DNA of 64,000 nt from Pontivivens insulae (GCF_900302495.1 NZ_OMKW01000002.1:1-64000), one strand, 5' to 3'; positions 26,172-35,287 are shown, numbered from the stretch's first letter. Program-made: numbers and translations. The notes: generated from the sequence alone by a model not told the origin.

Positions 26172-27151
26172 GCGATCCGCGATACGACGAAACCGGCAAG
26201 ATCGTGCAGGGCGTCCTGTGCTGGTCCGCCGGGCAGGATATCTAGCGATTGGCGTGCCGCCGCCGACCAGTTGAGCGCGCGGGCCCGTGTCTCCTCAAGT
26301 GCGCCACGGGCGCGCATGATTTCCACGGCGCGGGGCACGTCGCCTTCTTCAACCCGGCCCTTGCCGATGACACGTTGCCAGAAGGCGCGCTCTGCATCAT
26401 CGGCTTGCGCGACAGACAGGATGACGGGAAGGGTCAGCTTGCCCTCACGCAGATCGTCACCGGTACGCTTGCCGATGCTGGCCTCATCACCGGTCAGGTC
26501 CAGCAAATCATCTGCGATCTGGAATGCAATCCCAAGCGCGTCACCGTAATCGTAGAGTGCCTTTTCCCGTTCCGGTGATGTGCCAGCGATCACACCGCCG
26601 ACTTGCGTCGCGGCAGAGAAGAGCGCCGCCGTCTTACCCCGAACAACCCGAATATAAGTGTCGGCAGTGGTCGAGAGATTGCGCGCGACAGAGAGTTGCA
26701 GGACCTCGCCCTCTGCGATCACTGCGGCGGCGTTTGCCAAGATATCGAGTACGCGGATCGAATCCGTCTCAACCATCAATTGGAACGACCGGGCAAAAAG
26801 ATAGTCACCGACCAGAACACTCGATTGGTTGTCCCAGAGCAGATTTGCAGTTGGGCGCCCGCGGCGCTGCTCGCTTTCATCGACCACATCATCGTGCAGC
26901 AGGGTCGCCGTATGAATGAACTCAACCGTCGCGGCCAGCTTCACATCGTTGTCGCCCTCATAGCCGCAGATATCTGCAGCCGCCAGCGTGAGCATGGGAC
27001 GCACGCGTTTACCGCCCGCGTTGATCAGATGTGCGGTCACTTCCGGAATGCGCGGTGCATTCTCGCTGGCCATGCGGGTCGCGATGAGATGGTTCACTCC
27101 GTCCAGCTTGTCGCCAAGCAGGCTTTGCAGTGTCTCGATTGGGTTGGTCAC
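26168..27151 (-). CDS. ispB: Long-chain polyprenyl diphosphate synthase
   Basis: About 327 residues. The first aspartate-rich motif is LLHDDVVDESEQRRGRPT and the second is AFQIADDLLDLTGDE; GGKRVRPML near the N-terminus binds isopentenyl diphosphate. It builds the polyprenyl tail of ubiquinone, probably decaprenyl in this group. I use the GTG at 27151 because GGGAG lies about nine bases upstream. An ATG seven codons earlier (27172) lacks a ribosome site but is possible. It is divergent from the DUF2007 gene. Confidence 0.93.
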   Translation of the reverse strand: MTNPIETLQSLLGDKLDGVNHLIATRMASENAPRIPEVTAHLINAGGKRVRPMLTLAAADICGYEGDNDVKLAATVEFIHTATLLHDDVVDESEQRRGRPTANLLWDNQSSVLVGDYLFARSFQLMVETDSIRVLDILANAAAVIAEGEVLQLSVARNLSTTADTYIRVVRGKTAALFSAATQVGGVIAGTSPEREKALYDYGDALGIAFQIADDLLDLTGDEASIGKRTGDDLREGKLTLPVILSVAQADDAERAFWQRVIGKGRVEEGDVPRAVEIMRARGALEETRARALNWSAAARQSLDILPGGPAQDALHDLAGFVVSRIA

Positions 27152-27225
27152 GGGGGGCGGCTCCCACTTCATTCGGTCGGTGGGGCGCACTGGACGCACC
27201 CATTGGTGCGGGCTAGACCGATGGC

Positions 27226-27447
27226 ATGGAAGAAATCTTGCGCACCAACGACCCGACAGCCCTGAGTTTTGCGCAGGCCTTGCTGCGCGGGGAAGAAATA
27301 GACTGCTTCGTTCTGGACGTCCATATGAGTGCGCTGGAAGGCTCGATTGGAATCCTGCCGCGCCGGATGATGGTCGCGCGCGAAGACGCCTTTTTGGCCC
27401 GTTCGATCCTGACCGATAACGGTTTGGAAGTGACCCGAAAGGCATGA
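27226..27447 (+). CDS. DUF2007-domain small protein
   Basis: 73 residues resembling the DUF2007 (putative signal-transducing, GlnB-like fold) family: EEILRTNDPTALSFAQALLRG, then DCFVLDVHMSALEGSIGILPRR. The function is unknown. It overlaps by 4 bases the methyltransferase gene downstream, a frequent neighbour of such small genes, so joint expression is likely. Confidence 0.85.
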   Translation: MEEILRTNDPTALSFAQALLRGEEIDCFVLDVHMSALEGSIGILPRRMMVAREDAFLARSILTDNGLEVTRKA

Positions 27448-28205
27448 GCCAATTCGCCGAAGATGCGCTGACCCATGACGGATTTCTCGGCGGAGCGGTG
27501 ACCATTTCCCAGCCTCGATCCGGGTATCGTGCTGCAACCGATCCAGTTTGGCTGGCAGCGTCTTGTACAGCAGGGGCGGGGGAGGCGGTGCTGGAGCTTG
27601 GCTGTGGCGCTGGCACCGCGATGGTCTGTCTTGCGCACAGGACCCGTGCGAAAGTAACCGGCGTTGAGGTGCAATCTGCCTATGCTGCACTGGCCCGGCG
27701 CAATATTGCGGCCAATGGTGTCGTTGGTGAGGTCGTAGAGGGCGATGTGGGGCAACTGCCGCCGCATCTGCGCGCTCGCAGCTTTGACCATGTGATTTTC
27801 AATCCTCCATACTTTGCACCCACAAGTGTGGCGGCAGATGATGAAGGGCGCGATGTTGCTCATCGTGAGGCGACGCCACTTGCCGTTTGGATGGATACAG
27901 CGCTGCGCAGGCTGCGCCCTAAGGGGACGTTAACCATCATTCACCGGACCGAGAATCTCGATCGAATCCTGACCGAACTTCAGGGCCGCGCGGGCTCTGT
28001 TCAGGTGCGTCCCTTGGCCGCGCGGGCAGGGCGCATGGCGGACCGTGTTCTCGTCCGTGCCATAAAGACCGGCCGCGCACCGCTGCGTCTGCTTGCACCT
28101 GCCGTGGTGCACGACGGGGCAGAGCATTTGGCCGACCGGCCAGATTTTTCCAGTTTGGCTGAGGGGATCTTGCGCCGCGGGGAAGCGCTTCGCTGGGAAG
28201 TGTAG
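27444..28205 (+). CDS. tRNA1(Val) N6-adenine methyltransferase-like protein
   Basis: 253 residues with a SAM-binding VLELGCGAGTAMVCLAHR motif near residue 50, an acidic strand end GVEVQSAYAAL, and the amino-methyltransferase motif NPPYF near 120. Together these match the TrmN6/YfiC group that methylates A37 of tRNA1(Val), though other N6-adenine or N5-glutamine targets are possible. It is coupled to the DUF2007 gene. Confidence 0.87.
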   Translation: MSQFAEDALTHDGFLGGAVTISQPRSGYRAATDPVWLAASCTAGAGEAVLELGCGAGTAMVCLAHRTRAKVTGVEVQSAYAALARRNIAANGVVGEVVEGDVGQLPPHLRARSFDHVIFNPPYFAPTSVAADDEGRDVAHREATPLAVWMDTALRRLRPKGTLTIIHRTENLDRILTELQGRAGSVQVRPLAARAGRMADRVLVRAIKTGRAPLRLLAPAVVHDGAEHLADRPDFSSLAEGILRRGEALRWEV

Positions 28206-28296
28206 GTAAAACTATTCGAATTACCAGTCCTGACAGCGCGCGGTGATTCGTGGCTGAATAGCCGTGTTGTGAGAAAATCAGACTGGAGGATACTGA

Positions 28297-28464
28297 ATGA
28301 GCGTTCATTCGCATGTTGCCGAACTGAGAAAGAAGCACGAACACCTCTCCCAGACGATCGAGATGGAAGCGCGCAGCCCCGCCTCTGATCCGCTCCACCT
28401 GACGGAGCTGAAACGTCAGAAGCTCCGACTAAAAGAAGAGATTCACCGCCTCGATCACGATTGA
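28297..28464 (+). CDS. YdcH-family (DUF465) small coiled-coil protein
   Basis: 55 residues starting MSVHSHVAELRKKHEHL and ending with a charged helix (LKRQKLRLKEEIHRLDHD). This hairpin of two basic/acidic helices is typical of DUF465/YdcH proteins, which are widespread in Proteobacteria; the function is unknown. A good ribosome site (CTGGAGGA) precedes the ATG. The last 10 bases overlap the convergent DMT transporter gene. Confidence 0.88.
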   Translation: MSVHSHVAELRKKHEHLSQTIEMEARSPASDPLHLTELKRQKLRLKEEIHRLDHD

Positions 28465-29312
28465 GCGCGGCGTCCGGCGCGGGCGGCAATGATCGCCCCG
28501 CCGGTGACCAGAAGGGCGCTTAGGGCAAGCGTGGCTGTGAAGGGCGCGCGCCCTGTTGCCACCAATAGCAGGGTTGAAAGCAGTGGCGCCGCATAAGATG
28601 CCGTGCCGAGAAGCTGGATATTTCCCTTTTTCACCCCGATATCCCACAGATAGAAGGCCAGCCCGACCGGCCCCAATCCCAGCAGGATCACGCCCAGCCA
28701 TGTCTCTGTGGTGGCAGGCCAGACCGTTTGCTCCAGGCCCAGATGGGCTAAGGCCGACAGGGCCGCTGTGGCAAGGCAGAACAAGGCGACCACCTCCGTC
28801 GGGACGTCGCCCACGCGCCGGGACAGCACCGAATAGCTCGACCACAAAAGGGCGCAGAGGATCGCGGCGCCATATCCAAGGGCGTGTTCGCCAGAAAAGC
28901 TGAGATCGGCCTGCAACAGGATCGCGGCCGCCCCGCTGAAGGCGACGACGGCGCCGATAATGTGTCCCCGGCGAAGCTGTTCGCCCGGCAGGAGGCCGGA
29001 GAACAAGACGATCAGCAATGGCCAGAGATAGGCAATCAAGCCCGCCTCGGCAGGCGGTGCGTTTTTGAGCGCTGTGAAATAGAAGAAGTGATACCCAAAC
29101 AATCCACCAACGCCGAGAACCCAGACCGCAGGGCGCACGCCGCGCAGCCGGTCCAACCCGCCGGTCGCTATCGTCCAGACAAGGCCCAAAGCACCGCCAA
29201 CGGCAAAGCACATCGCGTTGAGTTGCAGTGGCGGGATGTCGCCCGTCATTACAGTGAAAAGTGCGAGCGTCGCCCACAACAGAACTGCACCGCACCCGAT
29301 CAGGGTTGGCAT
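28455..29312 (-). CDS. DMT-family (EamA) transporter
   Basis: 285 residues with about ten membrane helices in two EamA repeats, starting TLIGCGAVLLWATLALFTV and ending with a basic tail. These inner-membrane carriers usually export amino acids or metabolites; the layout resembles YddG-type aromatic amino acid exporters, but the substrate is not shown. Its start ATG shares a base with the stop of the amidotransferase gene, so the two are coupled. Confidence 0.85.
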   Translation of the reverse strand: MPTLIGCGAVLLWATLALFTVMTGDIPPLQLNAMCFAVGGALGLVWTIATGGLDRLRGVRPAVWVLGVGGLFGYHFFYFTALKNAPPAEAGLIAYLWPLLIVLFSGLLPGEQLRRGHIIGAVVAFSGAAAILLQADLSFSGEHALGYGAAILCALLWSSYSVLSRRVGDVPTEVVALFCLATAALSALAHLGLEQTVWPATTETWLGVILLGLGPVGLAFYLWDIGVKKGNIQLLGTASYAAPLLSTLLLVATGRAPFTATLALSALLVTGGAIIAARAGRRAQS

Positions 29313-30046
29313 CAGACACGGTCCTTTGCGTCAAGGAAGAACCGCGCGAGCCACGTGCCCCACTCGGCATTGTGGACGGGTTGCGACAGCGTGGCGAGCG
29401 CGGCCTGCCCACGATCCTCCGGGATGACGTCGGGCATACGGGTGCGTACGATGTCCGCGACAAACTCCGCCGAGAATTCCGGATGGGGTTGCACGGTGAT
29501 CGCGGCTGGAGCCTCGACATCGCCATAGACCAAGGCGGCGTATTCGCAAAAGGCTGAGGAGGCGAGCACCGTCGCATTCTCGGGCCGTTCGATGACCTGA
29601 TCCTGATGCACGGCCCGACCGGCAAACATCTGCCCCAATCCTGTCATCCAGCTTGGCTGTGCCTTCACCTCATATGCGTGAACGCCAACACCCCAGCCGC
29701 GATCCGATTTGACGACCTTTCCGCCCATCGCCTCTGCAATGATCTGGTGGCCAAAACAGATCCCGGCGAGCGGCGCGCGGGCGGCCATACAGTCGCGTAA
29801 GAACTGCATCAGAGGCTCGATCCACGGAAGCCCGTCATAGACCCCGTGGCGTGAACCGGTGACGATCCATCCCTCGCATTGAGTGGGGCTGGTTGGAAAA
29901 GCCCCACCAACAACGCTGATCGTCTCAAAGGTGAAGCCCTCGGCGGATTGCCCGATCAGTGCCTCGAAAAGCGGGGGGTAGGCGCCATGGCCCAGGTCCT
30001 GCAAATCCTGCGTGACCTCGCCCGTCTCCAGAATTCCGATATGCAT
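29312..30046 (-). CDS. Class I glutamine amidotransferase
   Basis: 244 residues. The nucleophile motif is AGICFGHQIIAEAMGG near residue 97, and the catalytic histidine and glutamate lie in TVQPHPEFSAEF near 185. This stand-alone GATase resembles GuaA-like and gamma-glutamyl hydrolase-like (YfeJ) proteins; the acceptor or substrate is unknown. It lies between a LysR regulator and a DMT exporter on the same strand, suggesting a nitrogen or amino acid job. Confidence 0.88.
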   Translation of the reverse strand: MHIGILETGEVTQDLQDLGHGAYPPLFEALIGQSAEGFTFETISVVGGAFPTSPTQCEGWIVTGSRHGVYDGLPWIEPLMQFLRDCMAARAPLAGICFGHQIIAEAMGGKVVKSDRGWGVGVHAYEVKAQPSWMTGLGQMFAGRAVHQDQVIERPENATVLASSAFCEYAALVYGDVEAPAAITVQPHPEFSAEFVADIVRTRMPDVIPEDRGQAALATLSQPVHNAEWGTWLARFFLDAKDRV

Positions 30047-30107
30047 GGCACCCTCCCTTGTTTCGCGCCGACGCTAGCTTTCGTCCCGGTCCAGGAAAAG
30101 GGCTGAA

Positions 30108-31040
30108 TTATACTGGAACAAGATCACGATCTTCCGCCAGCTGTGCGGTTTGCGCGATCTCTGCCTTTATCCACTCGGTAAAGGTGGCAATGGCAGGGCG
30201 ACCTTGCTGCCCCAAAGGACAGATCAACCGGTAGTGCGCGGGGATCGTAAGTGCCAGCCGGAACGGTGTGACGAGCCGCCCGCTCAGCAAATAGCGGTCG
30301 CACAGCGACGACCGGCCCAGCACGACACCTGTTCCTTCAAGGGCCATGTCGATGGCGTGGTCGGCTTGCGAGAATCTGTGCCCGTGCAGGGTCTCAGGTA
30401 CCTCGACGCCTGCATGTTTGAACCATGCCCGCCAGCCTGGAGGGGCGCTGAGGAAATTCAGGCTTTCATCGTGGATCAACATCAGATCCAGCAGGTCGCG
30501 CGGCTCATTGATCTGTTCGGCCAGGGACGGCGTCATCACAGGGCTGAGCCATTCGTCCAGCAGGTGAACGGAGTGCAGCCCCTCGTCGGAACTGGTGCCG
30601 AACCGAATGGCCACGTCAATCTCATCGCGCATGAAGTCCATGATCTTGAGCGATGCGGAGACGCGCATGTCGATCTCGGGGTTCATCTGCGCGAAATCGA
30701 ACATGCGCGGGGCCAGCCATTTCGCGGTAAAGCCGGGGCCAGCCGTGATGGTCAGCGTGGTGTCTTCGGCCAGCCGTTGCGTGGCCCGCCAGCTCGCGCG
30801 CAATTGATCGAAGGCGTCGCGGGTGCCGGGGGCCAGAACGCGACCCTCTTCTGTCAGTTCGACCGCGCGGTTGAGGCGGCGAAACAGTGGAACGCCCAGA
30901 TGCTCTTCAAGGCTTTTGATTTGATAGCTCAGTGCTGCGGGCGTCACGGCCAATTCATCGGCTGCATCGCGAAAGGACATATGGCGGGAGGCGGCCTCAA
31001 AGGCACGCAGGGCGGTCAGCGGGGGAAGGCGATCAGACAT
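30108..31040 (-). CDS. LysR-family regulator, GcvA-like
   Basis: 310 residues. The N-terminal winged helix (about 5-65) shows LPPLTALRAFEAASRH, FRDAADELAVTPAALSYQI and FRRLNRAVELTEEG, which match the GcvA subgroup closely. The C-terminal effector domain contains GPGFTAKWLAPRM. LysR proteins usually control a divergent gene, here the 48-residue gene at 31167, and sometimes their own strand neighbours, here the amidotransferase and DMT transporter. The effector is unknown. Confidence 0.9.
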   Translation of the reverse strand: MSDRLPPLTALRAFEAASRHMSFRDAADELAVTPAALSYQIKSLEEHLGVPLFRRLNRAVELTEEGRVLAPGTRDAFDQLRASWRATQRLAEDTTLTITAGPGFTAKWLAPRMFDFAQMNPEIDMRVSASLKIMDFMRDEIDVAIRFGTSSDEGLHSVHLLDEWLSPVMTPSLAEQINEPRDLLDLMLIHDESLNFLSAPPGWRAWFKHAGVEVPETLHGHRFSQADHAIDMALEGTGVVLGRSSLCDRYLLSGRLVTPFRLALTIPAHYRLICPLGQQGRPAIATFTEWIKAEIAQTAQLAEDRDLVPV

Positions 31041-31166
31041 ATTCAGTTAAATACAGCTTATCTGAAGTGATAGAAAGTCTCGTTTGTAGAATGCGCGTAT
31101 TGCCCACATATTCAACTCCAGAAACAGACAGACGCCCGACAGGGCCCCGAAATTGGAGTTAAGCAA

Positions 31167-31313
31167 ATGTATGACACTGCGCATATCCGCCCGACCGCAA
31201 CCCGCCGCGCCCTCACGATGGCAGAGATTGAGGCCCGCGCACATATCGCACGGTCCGAGACTGCACATAGCATGCTGCGCGCCCTGCGCCGCGCGCTGGT
31301 TGGTCGCCGCTGA
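31167..31313 (+). CDS. Small basic protein (48 residues), unknown
   Basis: ATG at 31167 behind GGAG (31155-31158) opens a 48-codon frame, start MYDTAHIRPTATRRALTM, ending LRALRRALVGRR. It has eleven arginines, is predicted helical, and has no membrane segment. It is divergent from the LysR gene and followed by a strong terminator, so it looks like a real single-gene transcript. The AACTCCA at 31114-31120 can pair with the ribosome-site region TGGAGTT (31154-31160). I recognise no family. Confidence 0.6.
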   Translation: MYDTAHIRPTATRRALTMAEIEARAHIARSETAHSMLRALRRALVGRR

Positions 31314-31372
31314 ATAGGTTTGTTCCGACGCGGTGCCGCAGGTCAACCCGCCGGCACCCCGCAGAACCATCG

Positions 31373-31405
31373 AGGCCCGGTGAAAATTCACCGGGCCTTT
31401 TTTTT
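31373..31405 (+). terminator. Strong intrinsic terminator after the small basic protein
   Basis: Stem AGGCCCGGTGAA / TTCACCGGGCCT (12 bases, minimal loop) followed by a run of eight T. Confidence 0.9.
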
Positions 31406-31503
31406 GGTCGGCTGCGCCACTGCCCGACGCAAAATTCTGCGCTAAACTGTGACGGAATACGGACGTCCATGCGTATCAAGTTTGGAATTTAAGGAGTGTC
31501 GCA

Positions 31504-31995
31504 ATGAGTAAGATGCACACGACCCGACGCACAGTGCTGCGCAAAGGTGCGATTTTGTCTTTGTCTGCCCCGTTCCTGTCGCTTGGCAGTGGCGCGGCGG
31601 CACAGGCTCTGACGCCTACGACCACTATGCGCGGAGGGTCTAACAATTATCGTCCCGGCGCCCCGATCGTGGAACGCATCGGCGGCGGAGGCTTCTGGAT
31701 GACAGGGACAGTGCGGCGCGCAAGCGACGGCGCGCCCCTTGCGGGCCAGCGCATCCAGATCTGGGCCCATACGACAGAGGGGCATGAGCGGGATGCCCAC
31801 AGTCATGGTGCCACGCTTACGGATGCCCAAGGCGTCTATCGGATGGAGATGCCCCAGATCGTCCCCGCCTTCGGGCAGGCGCACGGCCATCTGGCCTATG
31901 ACAGTGGCGACTATCAGACCGTCTTTTTGCGGCCGCTGATGGCGAGCCCCACTCAGACGAGTCTTTCGGCCGACTTCGTATTGGTTGAGGCATAA
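31504..31995 (+). CDS. Tat-exported intradiol-dioxygenase-like protein
   Basis: 163 residues. A twin-arginine signal (TTRRTVLRKGAILSLSAPFL) covers about 1-34. The rest is beta-rich, with GTVRRASDGAPLAGQRIQIWA and TDAQGVYRMEMPQIVP, which resemble the core of intradiol ring-cleavage dioxygenases and related transthyretin-like folds. Histidines occur in WAHTTEGHERDAHSHG and QAHGHLAY. It is much shorter than true dioxygenases, so activity is uncertain. It is tightly linked to the membrane protein gene downstream. Confidence 0.75.
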   Translation: MSKMHTTRRTVLRKGAILSLSAPFLSLGSGAAAQALTPTTTMRGGSNNYRPGAPIVERIGGGGFWMTGTVRRASDGAPLAGQRIQIWAHTTEGHERDAHSHGATLTDAQGVYRMEMPQIVPAFGQAHGHLAYDSGDYQTVFLRPLMASPTQTSLSADFVLVEA

Positions 31996-32002
31996 TCTGA
32001 CC

Positions 32003-32587
32003 ATGTCCGCCGGGGCGAAGTGGTCGGTCCTATTGGTGTGCCTCGCTGTTCCGATTGCGTTGTCGTTGACCAGTCCGCTGCTGCAATGGCGAGACATGAT
32101 TTACATTATCTCCGCATTGGCGGGGGTGATCGCCATGTCTTCGATATTGTTGCAAGCCGTCGCCATGACCGGCCTGCTTCCCCTCGATCAGGCACGCGCA
32201 CGCCGTGTGCATCGTTTCGGGGGCATGTCATTGTGCGCGTTGGTCGTGGTGCATGTCGGTGGCTTGTGGCTGACCAGTCCGCCTGACGTGATCGATGCGC
32301 TGACTTTCAAATCTCCAACGCCCTTTGCGCCATGGGGCGTTGTCGCGATGTGGGCTGTCCTCGGATCGGCTTTGATCGCCGTTCTACGATCGCGGACTTT
32401 GCTACGCTGGAGGGCATGGCGGCGCGCCCATCTGGTTTTTGCCTCGGTTATCGTGGTGGGCACCATCGTCCACGCAGTTCTGATACTTGGGACGATGGAG
32501 CCGGTGTCGAAATATGGGCTGAGTGTGCTGGTGTTCGCCGCCTTCGCGCTCGCCGTGCGCCGCAGCCTGTGCCGTCACGGAGTGTAG
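32003..32587 (+). CDS. Ferric reductase-like membrane protein
   Basis: 194 residues with five or six hydrophobic helices. Histidines sit within or near helices (RRVHRFGGMSLCALVVVHVGG and RRAHLVFASVIVVGTIVHAV), the pattern of ferric reductase-like heme b-binding membrane domains. There is no flavin or NAD domain. I start at the ATG at 32003; a TTG at 31985 overlapping the upstream stop is an alternative. It may supply electrons to the exported partner, which is inference. It overlaps the convergent ATPase gene. Confidence 0.75.
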   Translation: MSAGAKWSVLLVCLAVPIALSLTSPLLQWRDMIYIISALAGVIAMSSILLQAVAMTGLLPLDQARARRVHRFGGMSLCALVVVHVGGLWLTSPPDVIDALTFKSPTPFAPWGVVAMWAVLGSALIAVLRSRTLLRWRAWRRAHLVFASVIVVGTIVHAVLILGTMEPVSKYGLSVLVFAAFALAVRRSLCRHGV

Positions 32588-33060
32588 CGGCGGATGCTCA
32601 ACCCCTCGGCAGGATCGGGCGGCGCAAAATGTGCGGTGATGCGCCGGAACTGATCTTCGGTCACGGTAAACGGATGGGTGCCGAGCGCATTGCGCTCCAT
32701 CAATCGGGCGAGGCAGACCTCGTCGGTGACATCCAGGTGATGCACGATATGCGGTGCATCAGCTTTTGCAGCCATCGCGACCAGCGCGCGACGCTGCGCA
32801 ACGGTATTTGCGGGGAAATCCATAACCACGGATACGCCCGCACGCAGAAGGGCCGCGACATGCGGGCCAATGACTTGCGCAAGCCGACCCGAGAACCGGA
32901 CATAGTCTTGCAGGTCCGTCATCTCTGGTCCGTAAAGGGTAGAAAGCCAATGGTCCTCGGACAGCAGCACCGTTGCCGGGGCGTCCGCGAGCTGACTTGT
33001 CAATGTCGATTTGCCTGCGGCGACCTTGCCGCAGACGAGGTGAAGGGTCGGGGATGTCAT
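32575..33060 (-). CDS. P-loop kinase-like ATPase
   Basis: 161 residues. Walker A is HLVCGKVAAGKSTLTSQL at the N-terminus, followed by a DHWLSTLYG stretch, VVMDFPANTVAQRRAL, and a lid-like ARLMERNALGTHPF region. This is the AAA_33 / zeta-toxin-like small-molecule kinase pattern. No antitoxin gene is adjacent, so a toxin role is not supported. The substrate is unknown. It overlaps the end of the ferric reductase-like gene by 13 bases. Confidence 0.8.
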   Translation of the reverse strand: MTSPTLHLVCGKVAAGKSTLTSQLADAPATVLLSEDHWLSTLYGPEMTDLQDYVRFSGRLAQVIGPHVAALLRAGVSVVMDFPANTVAQRRALVAMAAKADAPHIVHHLDVTDEVCLARLMERNALGTHPFTVTEDQFRRITAHFAPPDPAEGLSIRRYTP

Positions 33061-33229
33061 GTGGATCGTCCTGACGGGCGCTTCGCGCCCTATGCAGCTG
33101 TGAAAAAAGGGTGATCAAACCGGCCCTTTCAGGCCGGGATCGTAAAACGCAGACACAAGTCTGCGCCCTCGCTATTCACTACGCTCTGCATGGGCCGGGA
33201 CCATAGCCGCCAAAGACGTTCTGGCAAGC

Positions 33230-33258
33230 AAAAAGGCCCGGCGCATTGCCGGGCCTTT
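33230..33258 (-). terminator. Intrinsic terminator after phaB
   Basis: An 11-base stem AAAGGCCCGGC / GCCGGGCCTTT with a 5-base loop. On the minus strand it ends in five T, fitting termination of phaB. A shorter T-run on the plus strand could make it bidirectional. Confidence 0.85.
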
Positions 33259-33290
33259 CTCTAGTCACTCTCGGGCCAAGCCCTGTCGTA

Positions 33291-34013
33291 TCAGACGAAG
33301 AACTGCGCACCGTTCGCGGAGATTGTGGAGCCGTTGATGAAGCCAGCATCGTCGGAAGCGAGGAACACGACGGCGCGGGCGATCTCTTCTGGCTCGCCCA
33401 GACGGCCAGCAGGGATGCCGGCGACGATGCTGTCACGCACTTTCTCGGGGATTGCCATGACCATCTCGGTCGCGATGTAGCCCGGGCAGATCGCGTTGGC
33501 GGTGATGCCTGCGCGCGCGCCTTCCTGCGCGAGGGATTTCACGATGCCCAGATCGCCCGCTTTCGTCGCAGCATAGTTCACCTGCGCGAACTGGCCCTTC
33601 TGACCGTTGATGGAGGAGATGACGATCACGCGGCCGAATTTACGCTCACGCATGCCGGGCCAGACGGGGTGTACGGTGTTGAACACGCCGGTCAGGTTGG
33701 TGTCGACAACTTCGTTCCACTGCTCAGGCGTCATCTTGTGGAACGGCGCATCGCGGGTGATGCCCGCATTGGCGACAACCACGTCGATGGGGCCAAGGTC
33801 AGCCTCGACCTGCTCGATACCAGCCTTGGACGCGGCATAATCTGCGACATTCCACTTGTAGGTCTTGATGCCGGTGGCTTCGGTGAAGGCGGCGGCCTTC
33901 TCATCATTGCCGGCGTAAGTTGCCGCAACGGTGTAGCCTTCGGCCTGCAGGGCCTTTGAAATTGCTTCGCCAATACCGCGGGAGCCGCCGGTGACCAGTG
34001 CAACACGTGCCAT
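33291..34013 (-). CDS. phaB: Acetoacetyl-CoA reductase
   Basis: 240 residues of the SDR family with the NADP loop TGGSRGIGEAIS, the NAGIT motif, catalytic SSINGQKGQFAQVNYAATK (Ser, Tyr, Lys), and the start and end typical of PhaB. It reduces acetoacetyl-CoA to (R)-3-hydroxybutyryl-CoA for polyhydroxybutyrate. It follows phaA on the same strand by 75 bases and ends at a strong terminator. Confidence 0.96.
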   Translation of the reverse strand: MARVALVTGGSRGIGEAISKALQAEGYTVAATYAGNDEKAAAFTEATGIKTYKWNVADYAASKAGIEQVEADLGPIDVVVANAGITRDAPFHKMTPEQWNEVVDTNLTGVFNTVHPVWPGMRERKFGRVIVISSINGQKGQFAQVNYAATKAGDLGIVKSLAQEGARAGITANAICPGYIATEMVMAIPEKVRDSIVAGIPAGRLGEPEEIARAVVFLASDDAGFINGSTISANGAQFFV

Positions 34014-34088
34014 TTTGTTTCCTCTTCGTTTCTTGAATTTGTGTGGGGGAAGGGGGAGCAGGCCGGGCGACCTGCCCCTCAGTTCAGA

Positions 34089-35264
34089 TCAGTCGCGCTC
34101 GATGCACATGGCAACGCCCATGCCGCCGCCGATGCACAGGGTGGCCAGACCCTTTTTCGCGTCACGGCGCTGCATTTCGAACAGCAGCGTGTTCAGCACG
34201 CGGCAGCCGGACGCACCGATCGGGTGGCCGATTGCAATCGCGCCACCGTTCACGTTCACGATCTCAGGATCCCAACCCATTTCCTTGTTCACGGCACAGG
34301 CTTGTGCGGCAAAGGCTTCGTTGGCTTCCACCAGATCGAGGTCGGAGGCGGACCAACCTGCCTTATCTAGCGCCTTTTTGGACGCATAGACCGGGCCGAC
34401 ACCCATGATGGAGGGGTCAAGGCCAGCGGTCGCGTAGGACGCGATGCGCGCGAGCGGCTTGATGCCCCGAGCCTCGGCATTTTCCTTGCTCATCAGCAGA
34501 ACCGCGGCTGCGCCGTCATTGAGACCAGATGCGTTGGCTGCCGTGACCGAGCCATCTTTGGTGAAGGCGGGGCGCAGCTTTTGCATTGCCTCAATGGTCG
34601 CGCCGTGACGGATATACTCGTCGGCATCCACGACCGTCTCGCCCTTGCGGGTCTTCACGGTGAAGGGGATGATCTCATCCGCGAATTTGCCAGCTTTCTG
34701 GGCTGCTTCCGCCTTGTTCTGAGACGCGACGGCGAAGGCGTCCTGCTCATCGCGGGTGATCTGCCATTGGTTCGCGACATTCTCTGCCGTCTGGCCCATG
34801 TGGTAGCCGTTGAACGCGTCCCACAGGCCGTCCTTGATCATCGTGTCGATGAACTTCGTGTCGCCCATTTTGGTGCCCGCACGCATGTGGGAAGCGTGGG
34901 GCGAAAGGCTCATGCTTTCCTGTCCACCGGCGATCACAACATCTGCGTCACCCAGCTGGATGTGCTGTGCGCCAAGGGCCACGGCGCGCAGGCCGGACCC
35001 GCATACCTGATTGATGCCCCACGCAGAGGCTTCCTTGGGCAGGCCGGCATTGATGTGGGCCTGGCGCGCAGGGTTCTGGCCCTGTGCGGCGGTGAGAACC
35101 TGACCGAGGATCGTCTCGCTGACGTCTTCCGGGGCGACGCCTGCACGCTCAAGCACGCCCTTGATCACAGCAGCACCAAGATCATGCGCAGGCGTGTTTG
35201 CAAAGGATCCGTTGAATGACCCGACCGCAGTGCGGCCTGCAGATGCGATAACAACATTCGTCAT
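34089..35264 (-). CDS. phaA: Acetyl-CoA acetyltransferase (beta-ketothiolase)
   Basis: 391 residues. The acyl-enzyme cysteine is in [14 protein letters not shown] near residue 88, and the C-terminal [17 protein letters not shown] and GGGMGVAM carry the other catalytic residues. It condenses two acetyl-CoA to acetoacetyl-CoA, feeding phaB, and can also work in reverse on acetoacetate-derived CoA. The ATG at 35264 follows GGGAGAG. A TTGC-type dyad that fits a PhaR site lies 24 bases upstream. Confidence 0.96.
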   Translation of the reverse strand: MTNVVIASAGRTAVGSFNGSFANTPAHDLGAAVIKGVLERAGVAPEDVSETILGQVLTAAQGQNPARQAHINAGLPKEASAWGINQVCGSGLRAVALGAQHIQLGDADVVIAGGQESMSLSPHASHMRAGTKMGDTKFIDTMIKDGLWDAFNGYHMGQTAENVANQWQITRDEQDAFAVASQNKAEAAQKAGKFADEIIPFTVKTRKGETVVDADEYIRHGATIEAMQKLRPAFTKDGSVTAANASGLNDGAAAVLLMSKENAEARGIKPLARIASYATAGLDPSIMGVGPVYASKKALDKAGWSASDLDLVEANEAFAAQACAVNKEMGWDPEIVNVNGGAIAIGHPIGASGCRVLNTLLFEMQRRDAKKGLATLCIGGGMGVAMCIERD

Positions 35265-35287
35265 GGTATCTCTCCCATATCCAGTTT

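Noticed and set aside
32575-33060. A zeta-type toxin
   Set aside because: The fold is shared with many small-molecule kinases and there is no antitoxin gene next to it.
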